A stretch of 64,000 bases of DNA. Origin: Streptomyces spiralis (GTDB lineage Bacteria; Actinomycetota; Actinomycetes; Streptomycetales; Streptomycetaceae). The number at the start of each line of letters is the position of its first letter. The first letter of the stretch is position 1. The notes beneath the pieces were generated by a model that saw only the letters and a list, made by a program, of their open reading frames with translations, had not been told where the DNA came from and ran no database searches. This document shows, one piece after another, positions 27,223 to 35,446 of the stretch. The translations under genes were made by a program, and so were the position numbers. Location of the stretch: positions 158,331 to 222,330 of the forward strand of contig NZ_BNBC01000008.1 in NCBI RefSeq assembly GCF_014654675.1, in the 5' to 3' direction.

Positions 27223-27558
27223 TCAGACAGCGCGCAGTCGAGGGGGGTCAGGCTGTTCCGGCTCGACCTCCGCAACGACCCGGAGGGGACCGGGGGCCTC
27301 GGCGTCGGTAGTCTCCTCCGCCCGGCGGCGCAACTTCGACTTAAGGCTGATCAGCCCGCTCTTGACGTGCGGCGCGGCCTTCATCGCAGCGGCCCCCAGC
27401 GCGACGCCCGTGCCGAGGATCACCAGGGCCGTCTTGGTGCCGTCGAACAGCACGGCGTGCGTGTTGAGCGCGTTGTTGTCATCCCACGCCAGCGGGCTCT
27501 CTCCGCCCGGGGTGCTCGACTTCGAGAAGTGTGTGTCGGAGGGACGCTTCGTCAGCAT
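27223..27558 (-). CDS. Small single-pass membrane protein (111 aa), unknown function
   Basis: It starts at ATG 27558 (MLTKRPSDTHFSKSST). A polar N-terminus is followed by one hydrophobic helix (ALVILGTGVALGAAAM, about 44-59) and a basic then acidic tail (LKSKLRRRAEETTDAEAP, EVEPEQPDPP). No signal cleavage site is evident, so it is probably an anchored protein. It is divergent from a MerR regulator 63 bp away whose dyad lies between them. Function unknown; the neighbourhood suggests it may be part of the MerR regulon. Confidence 0.6.
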   Translation of the reverse strand: MLTKRPSDTHFSKSSTPGGESPLAWDDNNALNTHAVLFDGTKTALVILGTGVALGAAAMKAAPHVKSGLISLKSKLRRRAEETTDAEAPGPLRVVAEVEPEQPDPPRLRAV

Positions 27559-27584
27559 TGCTGAACCAGCGGGGAGAGGGAGGC

Positions 27585-27605
27585 TTGAGTCTCCCGTAGG
27601 GGGAG
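27585..27605 (+). promoter_or_regulatory. MerR-type operator/promoter
   Basis: TTGAGT at 27585-27590 is followed by a CTCCC...GGGAG dyad (27591-27595 and 27601-27605) around GTAGG. This resembles the operators of MerR regulators, which lie between -35 and -10 boxes. It sits 17 bp before the regulator start and may serve both directions. Confidence 0.55.
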
Positions 27606-27621
27606 GCGAGAGAGTGAGGGC

Positions 27622-28575
27622 ATGGACGGCGACACGCTCTTCACGATCGGTGACCTGGCCCGGCGGACCGGGCTGACGGTCAAGACCATCCGGTTCTACT
27701 CCGACACCGGGATCGTGCCGCCGACAGACCGCAGCCCGGCTGGCTACCGGCTCTACGACGTCGGCGCGCTCACACGTCTGGATCTGGTACGTACCCTGCG
27801 TGACCTGGGGCTCGACCTTGGCATCATCCGGCAGCTGCTGGATCGGGAGGTCTCGGTTCCCGAGGTTGCTGCCGCACACGCCGATGCCCTGGAGGTGCAG
27901 ATCCGCACGCTGCGACTGCGGCGCGCTGTGCTGCGCGCGGTGGCCAAACGTGGCTCCAGCCCCGAGGAGATGGATCTCATGCACAAGCTCGCCAAGCTTT
28001 CCGACAACGAACGCCGACGCCTGATCACCGACTTCATCGACGACACGTTCGGTGGGCTCGATGCCAACGCCGACTTCGTCAACATGATGCGCTCGGCCAT
28101 GCCAGAGCTGCCGGACGATCCCGAACCCGAGCAGGTCGACGCCTGGGTGGAACTTGCCGAGCTCACCCAGGATCCCGACTTCCGCGCGGCCGTGCGCCGC
28201 ATGGCGCAGTACCAGGCGGCCGAGCGCGCCCAGAGCGACCACACCGGCTTGCACCACGACCTCACCGAGACCGTCCGGGACAGCGTCGGCCGCGCGATCG
28301 ATGCAGGCATCGCCCCAGCCTCGGCCGAGGCCGCACCCGTCATCGACGCTCTCACCGCCCGCTATGCGCAGACCTTCAGCCGCGCTGACGACGCCGACCT
28401 GCGCCGCTGGCTGCTGACACGCCTGGAGGTCGCCGGTGACCCCCGCGCGGAACGCTACTGGCATCTGCTCGCCGTCATCAACGGATGGCCCGTCCCGCCC
28501 AGCCTGGCTCCGGTGTTCACGTGGTTCACGCAAGCCTTGCGCGCCGGCACCGGGCAGCCATCCCGCGTGGAGTAG
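27622..28575 (+). CDS. MerR-family regulator with long C-terminal domain
   Basis: A 317-residue protein with an N-terminal MerR HTH (FTIGDLARRTGLTVKTIRFYSDTGIVPP and GYRLYD) and the linking coiled-coil helix. The ~200-residue C-terminal region with SDNERRRLITDFIDDTFGGL and WVELAELTQDPDFRAAVRRMAQY is far longer than metal-sensing MerR proteins and lacks their Cys ligands. A multidrug or small-molecule sensor of the BmrR/TipA-like sort is more likely. Faces a small membrane protein gene. Confidence 0.9.
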   Translation: MDGDTLFTIGDLARRTGLTVKTIRFYSDTGIVPPTDRSPAGYRLYDVGALTRLDLVRTLRDLGLDLGIIRQLLDREVSVPEVAAAHADALEVQIRTLRLRRAVLRAVAKRGSSPEEMDLMHKLAKLSDNERRRLITDFIDDTFGGLDANADFVNMMRSAMPELPDDPEPEQVDAWVELAELTQDPDFRAAVRRMAQYQAAERAQSDHTGLHHDLTETVRDSVGRAIDAGIAPASAEAAPVIDALTARYAQTFSRADDADLRRWLLTRLEVAGDPRAERYWHLLAVINGWPVPPSLAPVFTWFTQALRAGTGQPSRVE

Positions 28576-28614
28576 TCCCGCGCCTGGCGGCCGGCCCGCT
28601 CCTCGCGGCTTCGA

Positions 28615-28948
28615 TCAGGCCGCGCGGATCTCGGGGCGTTCGACAAGGCGGCCGCCCTCGAAGCGGGCTCCGGCGCGGACGAGGGCGACGAAGTGGGGCG
28701 CGTTCACGGCCTTTTTTGACCGCCTTGGGGAGCTTCGCACCGTAGAGCTTCTCGAATGTCTTGATCGGTCGTGCCGCGTGGTCACGGTCCTCGGCGTAGT
28801 AGATGTCCTGGACGGCCTTTTTCGTGCCGGGCTGCGCGGACTTCGGCATGGAGTCGAGGACGTCGGCTGTCTTGTGAACCCAGCACCTCTGCTCATGGGT
28901 GTCAGGGAACACCTCCGCGAGGGCCTTCCAGAAGCCCAGGGCAGAGCC
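28615..28948 (-). pseudogene. IS256-family transposase 3' part with internal deletion
   Basis: Minus-strand reading gives ALGFWKALAEVFPDTHEQRCW, then WVHKTADVLDSMPKSAQPG and IKTFEKLYGAKLPKAVK, characteristic of Mutator/IS256 transposases from just before the catalytic middle. The sequence then jumps, in another frame, to VALVRAGARFEGGRLVERPE, the family C-terminus. Roughly 85 residues between them are deleted. The 5' part of an IS256 transposase lies immediately upstream but on the opposite strand. Confidence 0.85.
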
Positions 28949-28952
28949 AAGC

Positions 28953-29396
28953 GAGGTTCTTCCGCTGCTCTACCTGCACGGACTGTCCAGCGGTGACTTC
29001 GTGCCGGCCATGGAGCAGTTCCTCGGTTCCTCGGCGGGCCTGTCGTCTGCGACGGTGACCCGGCTGACGAAGCAGTGGCAGGACGATCACGCCGTCTTCC
29101 AGCAGCGTGACCTGTCGGGCAGCGACTACGTCTACGCGTGGGCCGACGGCGTCCACCCCACGGTCCGGCTGGGCCGGGCCCACTCCTGCGTCCTGGTCCT
29201 CATGGGCGTGCGCGTCGACGGGACCAAGGAGCTGATTGCTCTCGCGGAAGGGCTGCGGGAGTCGGCCGAGTCCTGGGCCGATCTGCTGCGCGACTGCCGG
29301 CGGCGCGGCATGCAGATGCGTAGCTCGTCGTCGGGGACGGCGCGATGGGCCTGTGGGGGGCTTGCGGAGGTGTTTCCCCAGGCCACCCACGGTGTG
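28953..29396 (+). pseudogene. IS256-family transposase 5'/middle part
   Basis: Plus-strand reading from 28953 gives VLPLLYLHGLSSGDFVPAME, LSSATVTRLTKQWQDDHAVF, SGSDYVYAWADGVHPTVR (first catalytic Asp of the DDE triad in the WADG motif) and GTKELIALAEGLRESAESW. The reading decays after GGLAEVFPQATH at about 29390. This is the segment expected to precede the minus-strand fragment at 28615-28948, so the two halves lie head to head, as after an inversion. Confidence 0.85.
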
Positions 29397-29473
29397 TCTG
29401 GTCAAGTCGGCCTGGCGTCGGCATCGCGCGGTCGACGACCAGCCATCGGGACTGGCGAATGTGCGGGGCCCGG

Positions 29474-29550
29474 TCCTTCTCGGCCATCGGACAGCGGGCG
29501 CGAAACGCTCCGCAGGACACCCTGGCCCGGCTCGGCGCCCCGGACCGTGT
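29474..29550 (+). pseudogene. ISAs1-family transposase scrap
   Basis: The plus strand encodes FSAIGQRARNAPQDTLARLGA, nearly the same as LAIGQWARHAPQDTLARLGV in the larger ISAs1 element at 30276-31608. It is preceded by the IS256 fragment and followed by unrelated sequence, so only this scrap of a second ISAs1-type copy remains. Confidence 0.65.
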
Positions 29551-29630
29551 CCGTCGTCACCGTTCGCACCGCCCCGAGCACCGCGACGAGCGGATGCACG
29601 CGTGGGGCTTCCACTCCCCAGGGCCTCCGG

Positions 29631-30074
29631 TCAGGAGTACACGGTCTTCCCCAGCGAATACGCGACCTCGCCGCCCTTCACGACGTACGCGCGCAGGGTC
29701 AGCGGGGTGTCTTCGGCGATGTCACCCGATGTGCAGTCGGTGTACGGAGAGTTGTGCCCGGCGGTCGTGGCTTGCCGGAAGGTGCCGTTCAGATGGGCCT
29801 CGATCCCGTAACCGTCGGCCAGATAGTCCGACGCACAAACGGTGTCTCCGGTTCCGGGACCGTAGACACCGTGGGGGTCCGCGTACCAATCCACCGACCC
29901 TGCGTACACGCCGTCGTTGTAGACGTTGATCGTGTAGTCGCCGTTGGAGTAAGGATAGTAACTGAAGGTGAAAGAGGGAGCGGCGGAAGCGGGTCCGGCG
30001 TTCGTCAGCGTCATGCCGGCTGCGAGAGCGAGTGTTCCGGCGAGTGCGCCGAGCCTTGCTGTTGTGCGAGCCAT
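29631..30074 (-). CDS. Secreted hypothetical protein (147 aa)
   Basis: It starts at ATG 30074 with a clear Sec signal (MARTTARLGALAGTLALAAG, cleavage near ASA-A at about residue 33). The mature part of ~115 residues is rich in Tyr, Gly and Asp (FSYYPYSNGDYTINVYNDG) and has two Cys (DTVCASDY and YTDCTSGD) that could form a disulfide. It is probably beta-rich and extracellular. No family recognised. IS remnants on both sides suggest an acquired gene. Confidence 0.75.
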   Translation of the reverse strand: MARTTARLGALAGTLALAAGMTLTNAGPASAAPSFTFSYYPYSNGDYTINVYNDGVYAGSVDWYADPHGVYGPGTGDTVCASDYLADGYGIEAHLNGTFRQATTAGHNSPYTDCTSGDIAEDTPLTLRAYVVKGGEVAYSLGKTVYS

Positions 30075-30275
30075 TTCGAGTGGTCCCCTCCGAGATGCCC
30101 TGCGTGAGAGGCACAGTCTGCGGCCCTGTCGTGATCTTGTCAACGACGTTCAGAGCTGCCATACAGGCTGCTCAGAGGCTCGTACTGCGGCGGGAGTTGG
30201 GGTTGGGGGCAGGGTGGCTTCCAAGTGCCCGACTGTTCACGCGTCCGTGCTGGTCAGCGGAGTCCCAGGAGAGCC

Positions 30276-31608
30276 CAGGGCTGATTCGAAGTCGTGGTGA
30301 TCACGAGAGTGTGCGGGTCGCAGGGGTGTGACGATCCGGGGGGAGGCCGTCACGAACGCAACGAAGCTCCGGTTGACGGGGTGACCTTGCCAAGTCGCCC
30401 TGCCTTCCGGAGCTTCGATGTGCCGCCAGTCTGCCACTGTCTGTCTGACCAAGTCGCCCACCGCCGCCCAGCGCGCCGCGCACGGCATCGCCGAGCGGCT
30501 GGGGGTTATTCGCGATCCGCGGGATCGGCGCGGACGGCGCCACGCGCTGGTGGCAGTCCTGCTCACCGCCTGCTGCGCGGTGCCGGCCGGAGCCTGCTCC
30601 TATCTGGCCATCGGCCAGTGGGCACGCCATGCGCCGCAGGACACCCTGGCCCGCCTCGGCGTACGTGCCGCGGGCCCGCTGGGCGTGCGCCGCGCACCAT
30701 CCGGCTCCACGATCCGCCGCATCCTGACCCTGGTGTGTCCCGGCGGGCTCGCCGACCTGCTCGGATGCGACCCCGCCGGCGCCCGGACCCTGGCCGTTGA
30801 CGGCAAGTGCGCCCGCGGCTCGCGCACCGATGCCGCCCCGGCCGCCCACCTGCTCTCCGCCGTTCTCACCGGCGGACGCACCGTCAGTCAGCTGCGGGTG
30901 CCGGACAAGACCACCGAGGTCACCCGTTTCACCCGCCTGTTGGCGCCGTTCGACCTGGCTGGCGTCGTGGTGACCGCCGACGCCCTGCACACCCACCGCG
31001 ACCACGCCAGGTGGCTGGTGGAAGAGAAGAAAGCGCACTACGTGCTCGTGGTCGAGCGGAACCGGCCGACGCTGCACGATGCGCTGCGCTCCTTGCCGTG
31101 AAAACAGGTGACCGCGCGGCGCTACGAGCGCGAGAGCGGACACGGGCGGCGCGAGACCCGCTCGGTGCGCACCCTCACCGTCACCGACCTCGGACTGAAC
31201 TTCCCGCACGTGGCACAGGCCGCGAAGATCCACCGGCACCGCACCGACCTCAAGACCGGCAAGATCACCCACGAGACCGTCTACACCATCACCGATCTCC
31301 CGGCACGCGCGGCATCGCCGCAAATCATCGGCCAACTCGCCCGCTCGCAGTGGGGTATCGAGGCTGTGCACCACGTCGGAGACACCACCTTCAGCGAGGA
31401 CGCCTCGAAGATCCGAACCGGGCACGGTCCGGAGAGCATGGCCACGCTGCGCAGCTTCGCGATCAGCACCCTGCGCACCGCCGGGCATCGCGGCATCGCC
31501 TCCAGCCTGCGCGAGGTCTCCTACACGCCCTTCACCCGCCCGCTGAACCTGATCGGCCTGCCCTGACCGGCAACGCCACATGATCATCACGACTTTGAAT
31601 CAGCCCTG
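30276..31608 (+). mobile_element. ISAs1-family insertion sequence with both inverted ends
   Basis: Left end 30276-30304 and right end 31581-31608 form imperfect inverted repeats (CAGGGCTGATTC, one mismatch, AAGTCGTG, one mismatch, TGATCA). They enclose one transposase gene, about 1.33 kb in all. No obvious flanking target duplication: the 9 bp outside each end differ. Because the transposase has an internal stop, the copy is probably immobile unless helped in trans. Confidence 0.75.
30418..31566 (+). pseudogene. ISAs1-family transposase interrupted by one TGA
   Basis: The frame from ATG 30418 has ISAs1 features: RDPRDRRGRRHALVAVLL, SYLAIGQWARHAPQD, a first catalytic Asp in TLAVDGKCARG, second-domain GVVVTADALHTHRDHA and a last portion with YTITDLPARAASP and QWGIEAVHHVGDTTFSED. 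A TGA at 31099-31101 interrupts the frame after ALRSLP. The next codons (KQVTARRYERE) continue the protein without any frame change, and relatives have Trp here, so a TGG to TGA change is likely. Otherwise it is full length (~380 aa). Confidence 0.85.
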
Positions 31609-31628
31609 GTGCCCGCTGCCACTGTTGC

Positions 31629-32195
31629 TCAGGAGACTTCGTAGGTCCCGTCAAGCCGTGCTCGCCCGAGGACATTGCCCGCGAGGGCGGTGAGCATCTG
31701 GTCGAGGGAGAAACCGTCCGGCAGTCCTGTGGCCCGGGACAGAGCGAAGATCTGGAAGACGTAGGTATGGGGGCCGTGCGACCGGATGGGCATGGGTCCG
31801 GCGTAGCCACGGCGCCCGAGCGGGCCCTTGCCGAGCCGGAGGCCGGGCACGGGGCTGGGGTTCGCGAGGGCGTTCTCCGCGATGCCGGTCAGGGTCGGGG
31901 CGATGCCGAGCGCGAGCCCGTGCGTGGCCGGCTTACCGAAAGGGACGTCGGGGTCCTGCACGATGAGCGCGAGCTCGACGGTGCCCGCCGGAGGCGGGGT
32001 CCAGGCGAGGGCCGGCGAGACGTTCGCGCCGAACACGCGGCCGCGATGCCGGGCCGGGATGGGGGCGCCGTGGCCGAAGGCGGGGCTGGCCAGCGTGAGG
32101 TTGTCCGGGGCCTGCAGGTCAGGATGGGCCCAGGCGAGGGTGTGGTGACCGGCGCGCCGGTTGCGCAGTGCGACACCGAGGGGGTTTGCCAGCAT
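31629..32195 (-). CDS. YbhB/YbcL-family PEBP-like protein
   Basis: A 188-residue phosphatidylethanolamine-binding-protein-fold protein of the bacterial YbhB/YbcL class. Landmarks are NVSPALAWTPPPAGTVELALIVQDPDVP (ligand pocket DPD, with SPALAW), TYVFQIFALS, and LDQMLTALAGNVLGRARLDGTY at the C-terminus. A His/Gly element GLALGIAP replaces the more common HWV segment. No signal peptide. The biochemical role of this family in bacteria is not settled. Divergent from a MarR gene with two operator-like sites between them. Confidence 0.9.
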   Translation of the reverse strand: MLANPLGVALRNRRAGHHTLAWAHPDLQAPDNLTLASPAFGHGAPIPARHRGRVFGANVSPALAWTPPPAGTVELALIVQDPDVPFGKPATHGLALGIAPTLTGIAENALANPSPVPGLRLGKGPLGRRGYAGPMPIRSHGPHTYVFQIFALSRATGLPDGFSLDQMLTALAGNVLGRARLDGTYEVS

Positions 32196-32223
32196 GGCTG
32201 GGGCAATTCCTTACGGTAATTGA

Positions 32224-32257
32224 TTAGGCATACGAAACAATTCTTTAGGTATACTAA
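32224..32257. promoter_or_regulatory. Two near-identical MarR operator sites
   Basis: TTAGGCATACGAA at 32224-32236 and TTAGGTATACTAA at 32245-32257 are near-palindromic 13-mers whose starts are 21 bp apart, two helical turns. The second overlaps the region just before the marR ATG. AT-rich paired dyads like these are typical MarR binding sites that would repress both divergent promoters cooperatively. Confidence 0.7.
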
Positions 32258-32263
32258 GCAGCT

Positions 32264-32737
32264 ATGGAGAAGCGCGCAACCTGCGACGACCCCACGGCCG
32301 AGCGGTCCGCCGCCGAGACCGCGGACCACGACCTCGGCGGACAGGTGCGCGCCGCCGTCTGGAGCCTGTTCCGCCGCTTCCGTAGCGAGCGGCCCGACGG
32401 GGAACTGGGCGACGTCGCCCTGGACGTACTTGTCCATCTGCACAAGCGCGGACCGCAGACACTGACTGCCCTGAGCGAGCGCGGCGGGGTCTCGCCCGCC
32501 TCGATGAGCCAGACGGTGAACCGCCTGACCTCGGCCGGTTACGCCGTGCGCTCCCGCGACCCGGACGACCGCCGCAAGGTGCTCTTCAGCGCCACCGAGG
32601 AGGGCGACCGGCTCGGCGGCGCCACGCAGGCGCGCCGGAACGCCTGGCTCGAAGCGCGACTGGACGCCCTCGACGTCGAGGACCGTGCCGTGATCGCCCG
32701 GGCCGCGGCATTGTTCGCCGCCATCGCCGACTCCTGA
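32264..32737 (+). CDS. MarR-family regulator
   Basis: A 157-residue protein with a MarR winged HTH: DVALDVLVHLHKRGPQTL, SERGGVSPASMSQTVNRLTSAGYAVR, and the wing DPDDRRKVLFSATEEG. It is divergent from the YbhB/YbcL gene and almost certainly regulates it and itself through the paired 13-mers in the gap. The start ATG at 32264 lies 7 bp after the second operator copy, so the leader is very short or absent. Confidence 0.93.
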   Translation: MEKRATCDDPTAERSAAETADHDLGGQVRAAVWSLFRRFRSERPDGELGDVALDVLVHLHKRGPQTLTALSERGGVSPASMSQTVNRLTSAGYAVRSRDPDDRRKVLFSATEEGDRLGGATQARRNAWLEARLDALDVEDRAVIARAAALFAAIADS

Positions 32738-32757
32738 ACGCCTCTCCCAGCAGTACC

Positions 32758-32782
32758 GATCCACAGGTCTTGACAATTGCTC
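32758..32782. repeat. IS-end-like 25-mer, copy 1
   Basis: This 25-mer (starting GATCCACAGGTC) recurs at 60282-60306 with 23 of 25 bases identical. It directly follows the marR gene. The sequence to about 32970 ends with a basic reading (HRTAWRRRHQAVAAACHQQR, then a stop) that looks like the C-terminus of a transposase. Probably an insertion-sequence remnant. Confidence 0.5.
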
Positions 32783-33015
32783 CAGCGATTTTCGGTCAAC
32801 TCTGTGCAGCACTGTGTCCATCCGGCTCCTGCGAGCCCTCGCGCTGCCGCCACCGTCCGCGACCGCGAGCACGATCCTGCACCGGACCGCCTGGCGACGC
32901 CGTCACCAAGCCGTCGCGGCCGCCTGCCACCAGCAACGACACCACCGTCACGACCAACCGTGATCAAGAACTACAGCTGCCGTGACTGAGCCTCCTCCGC
33001 AATGTCCTGGGGGCT

Positions 33016-33644
33016 TCAGAATCCGATGGCCTCGCGGAGCAGCAGGACGGTGCCGCGCCCGGGTTCGGTTTCGGCGTTGAGGATGAGCACGCGGTTGAGG
33101 GCGCTGGGCTTCCCGTATGCCTTCTTGGCGCGCTTGTTTTCCAGCGGCAGGCAGTGCTCCTCGACGCGGCGCAGCGCGGAGGGCAGGTCGGGAACGATCT
33201 TCTGCGCGCCGACGACCCAGATCGCGCGGGCTGCGGCGCCGACGTAGCCGGGCAGTTGGCTTCCGCTGGCGGAGCCGGCCACCAGGGACCCGGTTTCGGT
33301 GACCGCAGCGACGCTGCCCACGATGAAGTCGGGGACCGACAGCGCCCGCCAAATGTCATTGCGTTGGGTGGCCCGATCCATGCGTACCCCGCGTGCTTTG
33401 ACGGAGTCGTACCGCCCGCTGGTGTTGATGTCGTCGTCGATTCCGGACAGGCGTAGCGTTTCGCTGGCCCCGGTGAACACAGCGGCGCCCTCGGGGATCA
33501 ACTCTTGGATGCGGGCTCGCGCGGCGGGACATCATCGAGGATCTCGACGACGAAGCCGTGTTCGGTCAGCGCGGCGGCCGCCCGCTCCAGGCGCTGCACG
33601 GGCGCAGGTTCGGTGAACGGGGGCGTCGGGATCGGGGTGGTCAT
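33016..33644 (-). pseudogene. LUD-domain (LutC/YkgG-like) protein, one-base frameshift
   Basis: From ATG 33644 the frame reads PVQRLERAAAALTEHGFVVEILDDV and then goes out of register. The next frame gives ARIQELIPEGAAVFTGASETLR, LSVPDFIVGSVAAVTETGSLV and PSALNRVLILNAETEPGRG, the LUD domain used by LutC-type lactate-utilisation and related proteins. Restoring one base near 33527-33530 (VAAARARIQ) reconnects them. A TTG at 33501 could start a shortened 161-residue product. Either a recent pseudogene or a sequencing error. Confidence 0.75.
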
Positions 33645-33787
33645 GATGTCTCCTGTGCGCTGGATGGCGTGCTGGGGTCTTCATCGGTAAGAAGGGACGA
33701 AACGGCAGACGCCGTTGTGAAACTGCCGGTGGGTCGATGCACACCTCGTGGCGGCGCTCGCCAACGACTGGTGAGGGCGCCGACGGG

Positions 33788-35446
33788 TCAGCTGATCTCG
33801 AGGTTGGCCATCATCCCCATGTCTTCGTGTTCCGCGTTGTGGCAGTGGAAGAGGTAGCGGCCGCGGTAGCCGTCGAAGCGGGTGATGATCTCCGCCGATT
33901 CGCCGGGCCGCAGCGAGATGGTGTCCTTCAGGCCCGCGTCGTGCGCGAGCGGTTGCCTGCCACCGCGGGAGAGCACCTGGAAGCCGACCAGATGCAGGTG
34001 GACGGGGTGGTGGACGTCGGCGATCAGCCGCCATACCTCGATGTCGCCCAGGCGGACGGTCACGTCGGTGCGGGCCGGGTCGAACGGCCGTCCGCCGACC
34101 AGCCAGCCGTGGCGGCCGTGCATGTGCCCTGCGCGGAAGGCGAACTCGCGTACCCGGACCGCATCCGACCGGCGCAAGGACGGCAGGTCGCGTGCGAGGA
34201 CGGGCGGGATGTGGCTGCCGTCGGCGGCTTTGCGGACGACGCGGAAGGCCATCACGTCGCGGGTGCGGCCGGAGCCGAGCCGGTTGCGCAGGCGCACGAG
34301 GCCGCCGACGGGGACCTGCGCGAAGTCGACGATCAGGTCGTAGCGTTCGGCTGGGGCGATCGGCAGGGTCCTGTGGGTGACCGGCGCCGCCAGCAGGCCC
34401 TGGTCGGCGCCGATCTGGACGAGGTCGAGTCGCCGTCCGTCGTCGGTGACGGCTTCCAGCTCATAGTGCCTGGCATTGGAGGCGTTGAGGATGCGCAGCC
34501 GGTAGCGGGCGGCGTCGACCTCGTGCAGTGGCCAGGGGGCACCGTTGACCAGGATGACGTCGCCGAGGACTCCGGCGAGGAAGGACTCACGGACTCCCGG
34601 CCGGTCTCGCAGGGTGGGGTCGCGGGCGGGGTATTGAAGGTTGCCGGAACCGTCGAACGCGCGGTCGGCGATCATCAGCGGCAGCTCACGCGGACCGGCG
34701 GGCAGGCCGAGCGTCTCTTCCGCGTGGTCACGCACGAAATGCAGCCCTGCCAGTCCCCGCCAGATGGCGGGTGCGGTGAAGTCCATCCGGTGGTCGTGGT
34801 ACCACAGCATCGTCGGCCGCTGCTCCGTCGGGAACGTGTAGTCCCGGGTCAGCCTGGTCACCACCGCTCGCGGGTCGCGCATCCCGGCCATGCCGGTCAT
34901 GCTCGGGTCGGCCATGGAGTCCATGCCGTTCATCCCTGGCATGCCAGGCATCCGATGTGTGGCCGACGTGCCTCCGGTCGGGTCCGGCCAGCCATCGGGC
35001 AGGACGAGATCGGTCGGATACCCGTCGGAGTTCGGCGTGTTCCGTCCGCCGTGCAGGTGCACGACCGTGGGGACGGGGAGTTCGTTGCGGTGCGTGATGG
35101 TGATCGGCCGACCGCGCCGCGCCTCGATCGTCGGCCCGGGGAACGTCCCCCCGTATGTCCACATCGGTGTCCTGACACCGGGCAGGATCTCCACCTTCGT
35201 CTCGCTCTGCGTCACCTGATACCGGTTGACGCCGCCGGCCGTACTCACCGGCTTCAGCACCGAGGGAAGCGGCAACGGCGCGCGGTACGCGGGCGGCAGC
35301 GGAAGAGCGCTGCGCAACTCGGCGCCGGTGACCGCCGGGCGGCGGGACAGCGCGGCCGCGGTCGACAGCCCGGTGGCCGCTGTCAGCCCGAGTGCGCCGC
35401 CGATACCCAGCAGCCGCCGCCTGGGTATTCCAGGGTTCTCACTCAC
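33788..35446 (-). CDS. Secreted multicopper oxidase (CotA/laccase/bilirubin-oxidase-like)
   Basis: This 552-residue enzyme has a Tat signal (PRRRLLGIGGALG). The copper motifs are VVHLHGG, TMLWYHDHRMD, HHPVHLHLVGFQ and FHCHNAEHEDMGM, which supply the T1, T2 and T3 ligands, with a Met axial ligand in the last. It should oxidise phenols or metal ions with reduction of O2 to water. A Met-rich insert (MPGMPGMNGMDSM, then MTGMAGM, about residues 165-190) resembles those of copper-resistance oxidases such as CueO. The GTG at 35446 has GGAGG upstream and overlaps the preceding gene's stop; an in-frame ATG lies 15 bp earlier. Confidence 0.93.
   Translation of the reverse strand: MSENPGIPRRRLLGIGGALGLTAATGLSTAAALSRRPAVTGAELRSALPLPPAYRAPLPLPSVLKPVSTAGGVNRYQVTQSETKVEILPGVRTPMWTYGGTFPGPTIEARRGRPITITHRNELPVPTVVHLHGGRNTPNSDGYPTDLVLPDGWPDPTGGTSATHRMPGMPGMNGMDSMADPSMTGMAGMRDPRAVVTRLTRDYTFPTEQRPTMLWYHDHRMDFTAPAIWRGLAGLHFVRDHAEETLGLPAGPRELPLMIADRAFDGSGNLQYPARDPTLRDRPGVRESFLAGVLGDVILVNGAPWPLHEVDAARYRLRILNASNARHYELEAVTDDGRRLDLVQIGADQGLLAAPVTHRTLPIAPAERYDLIVDFAQVPVGGLVRLRNRLGSGRTRDVMAFRVVRKAADGSHIPPVLARDLPSLRRSDAVRVREFAFRAGHMHGRHGWLVGGRPFDPARTDVTVRLGDIEVWRLIADVHHPVHLHLVGFQVLSRGGRQPLAHDAGLKDTISLRPGESAEIITRFDGYRGRYLFHCHNAEHEDMGMMANLEIS

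Noticed and set aside
29345..29929. 194-residue plus-strand frame overlapping the secreted protein gene
   Set aside because: Only a short part is ISAs1-like; the rest is antisense to a gene with a clear signal peptide.
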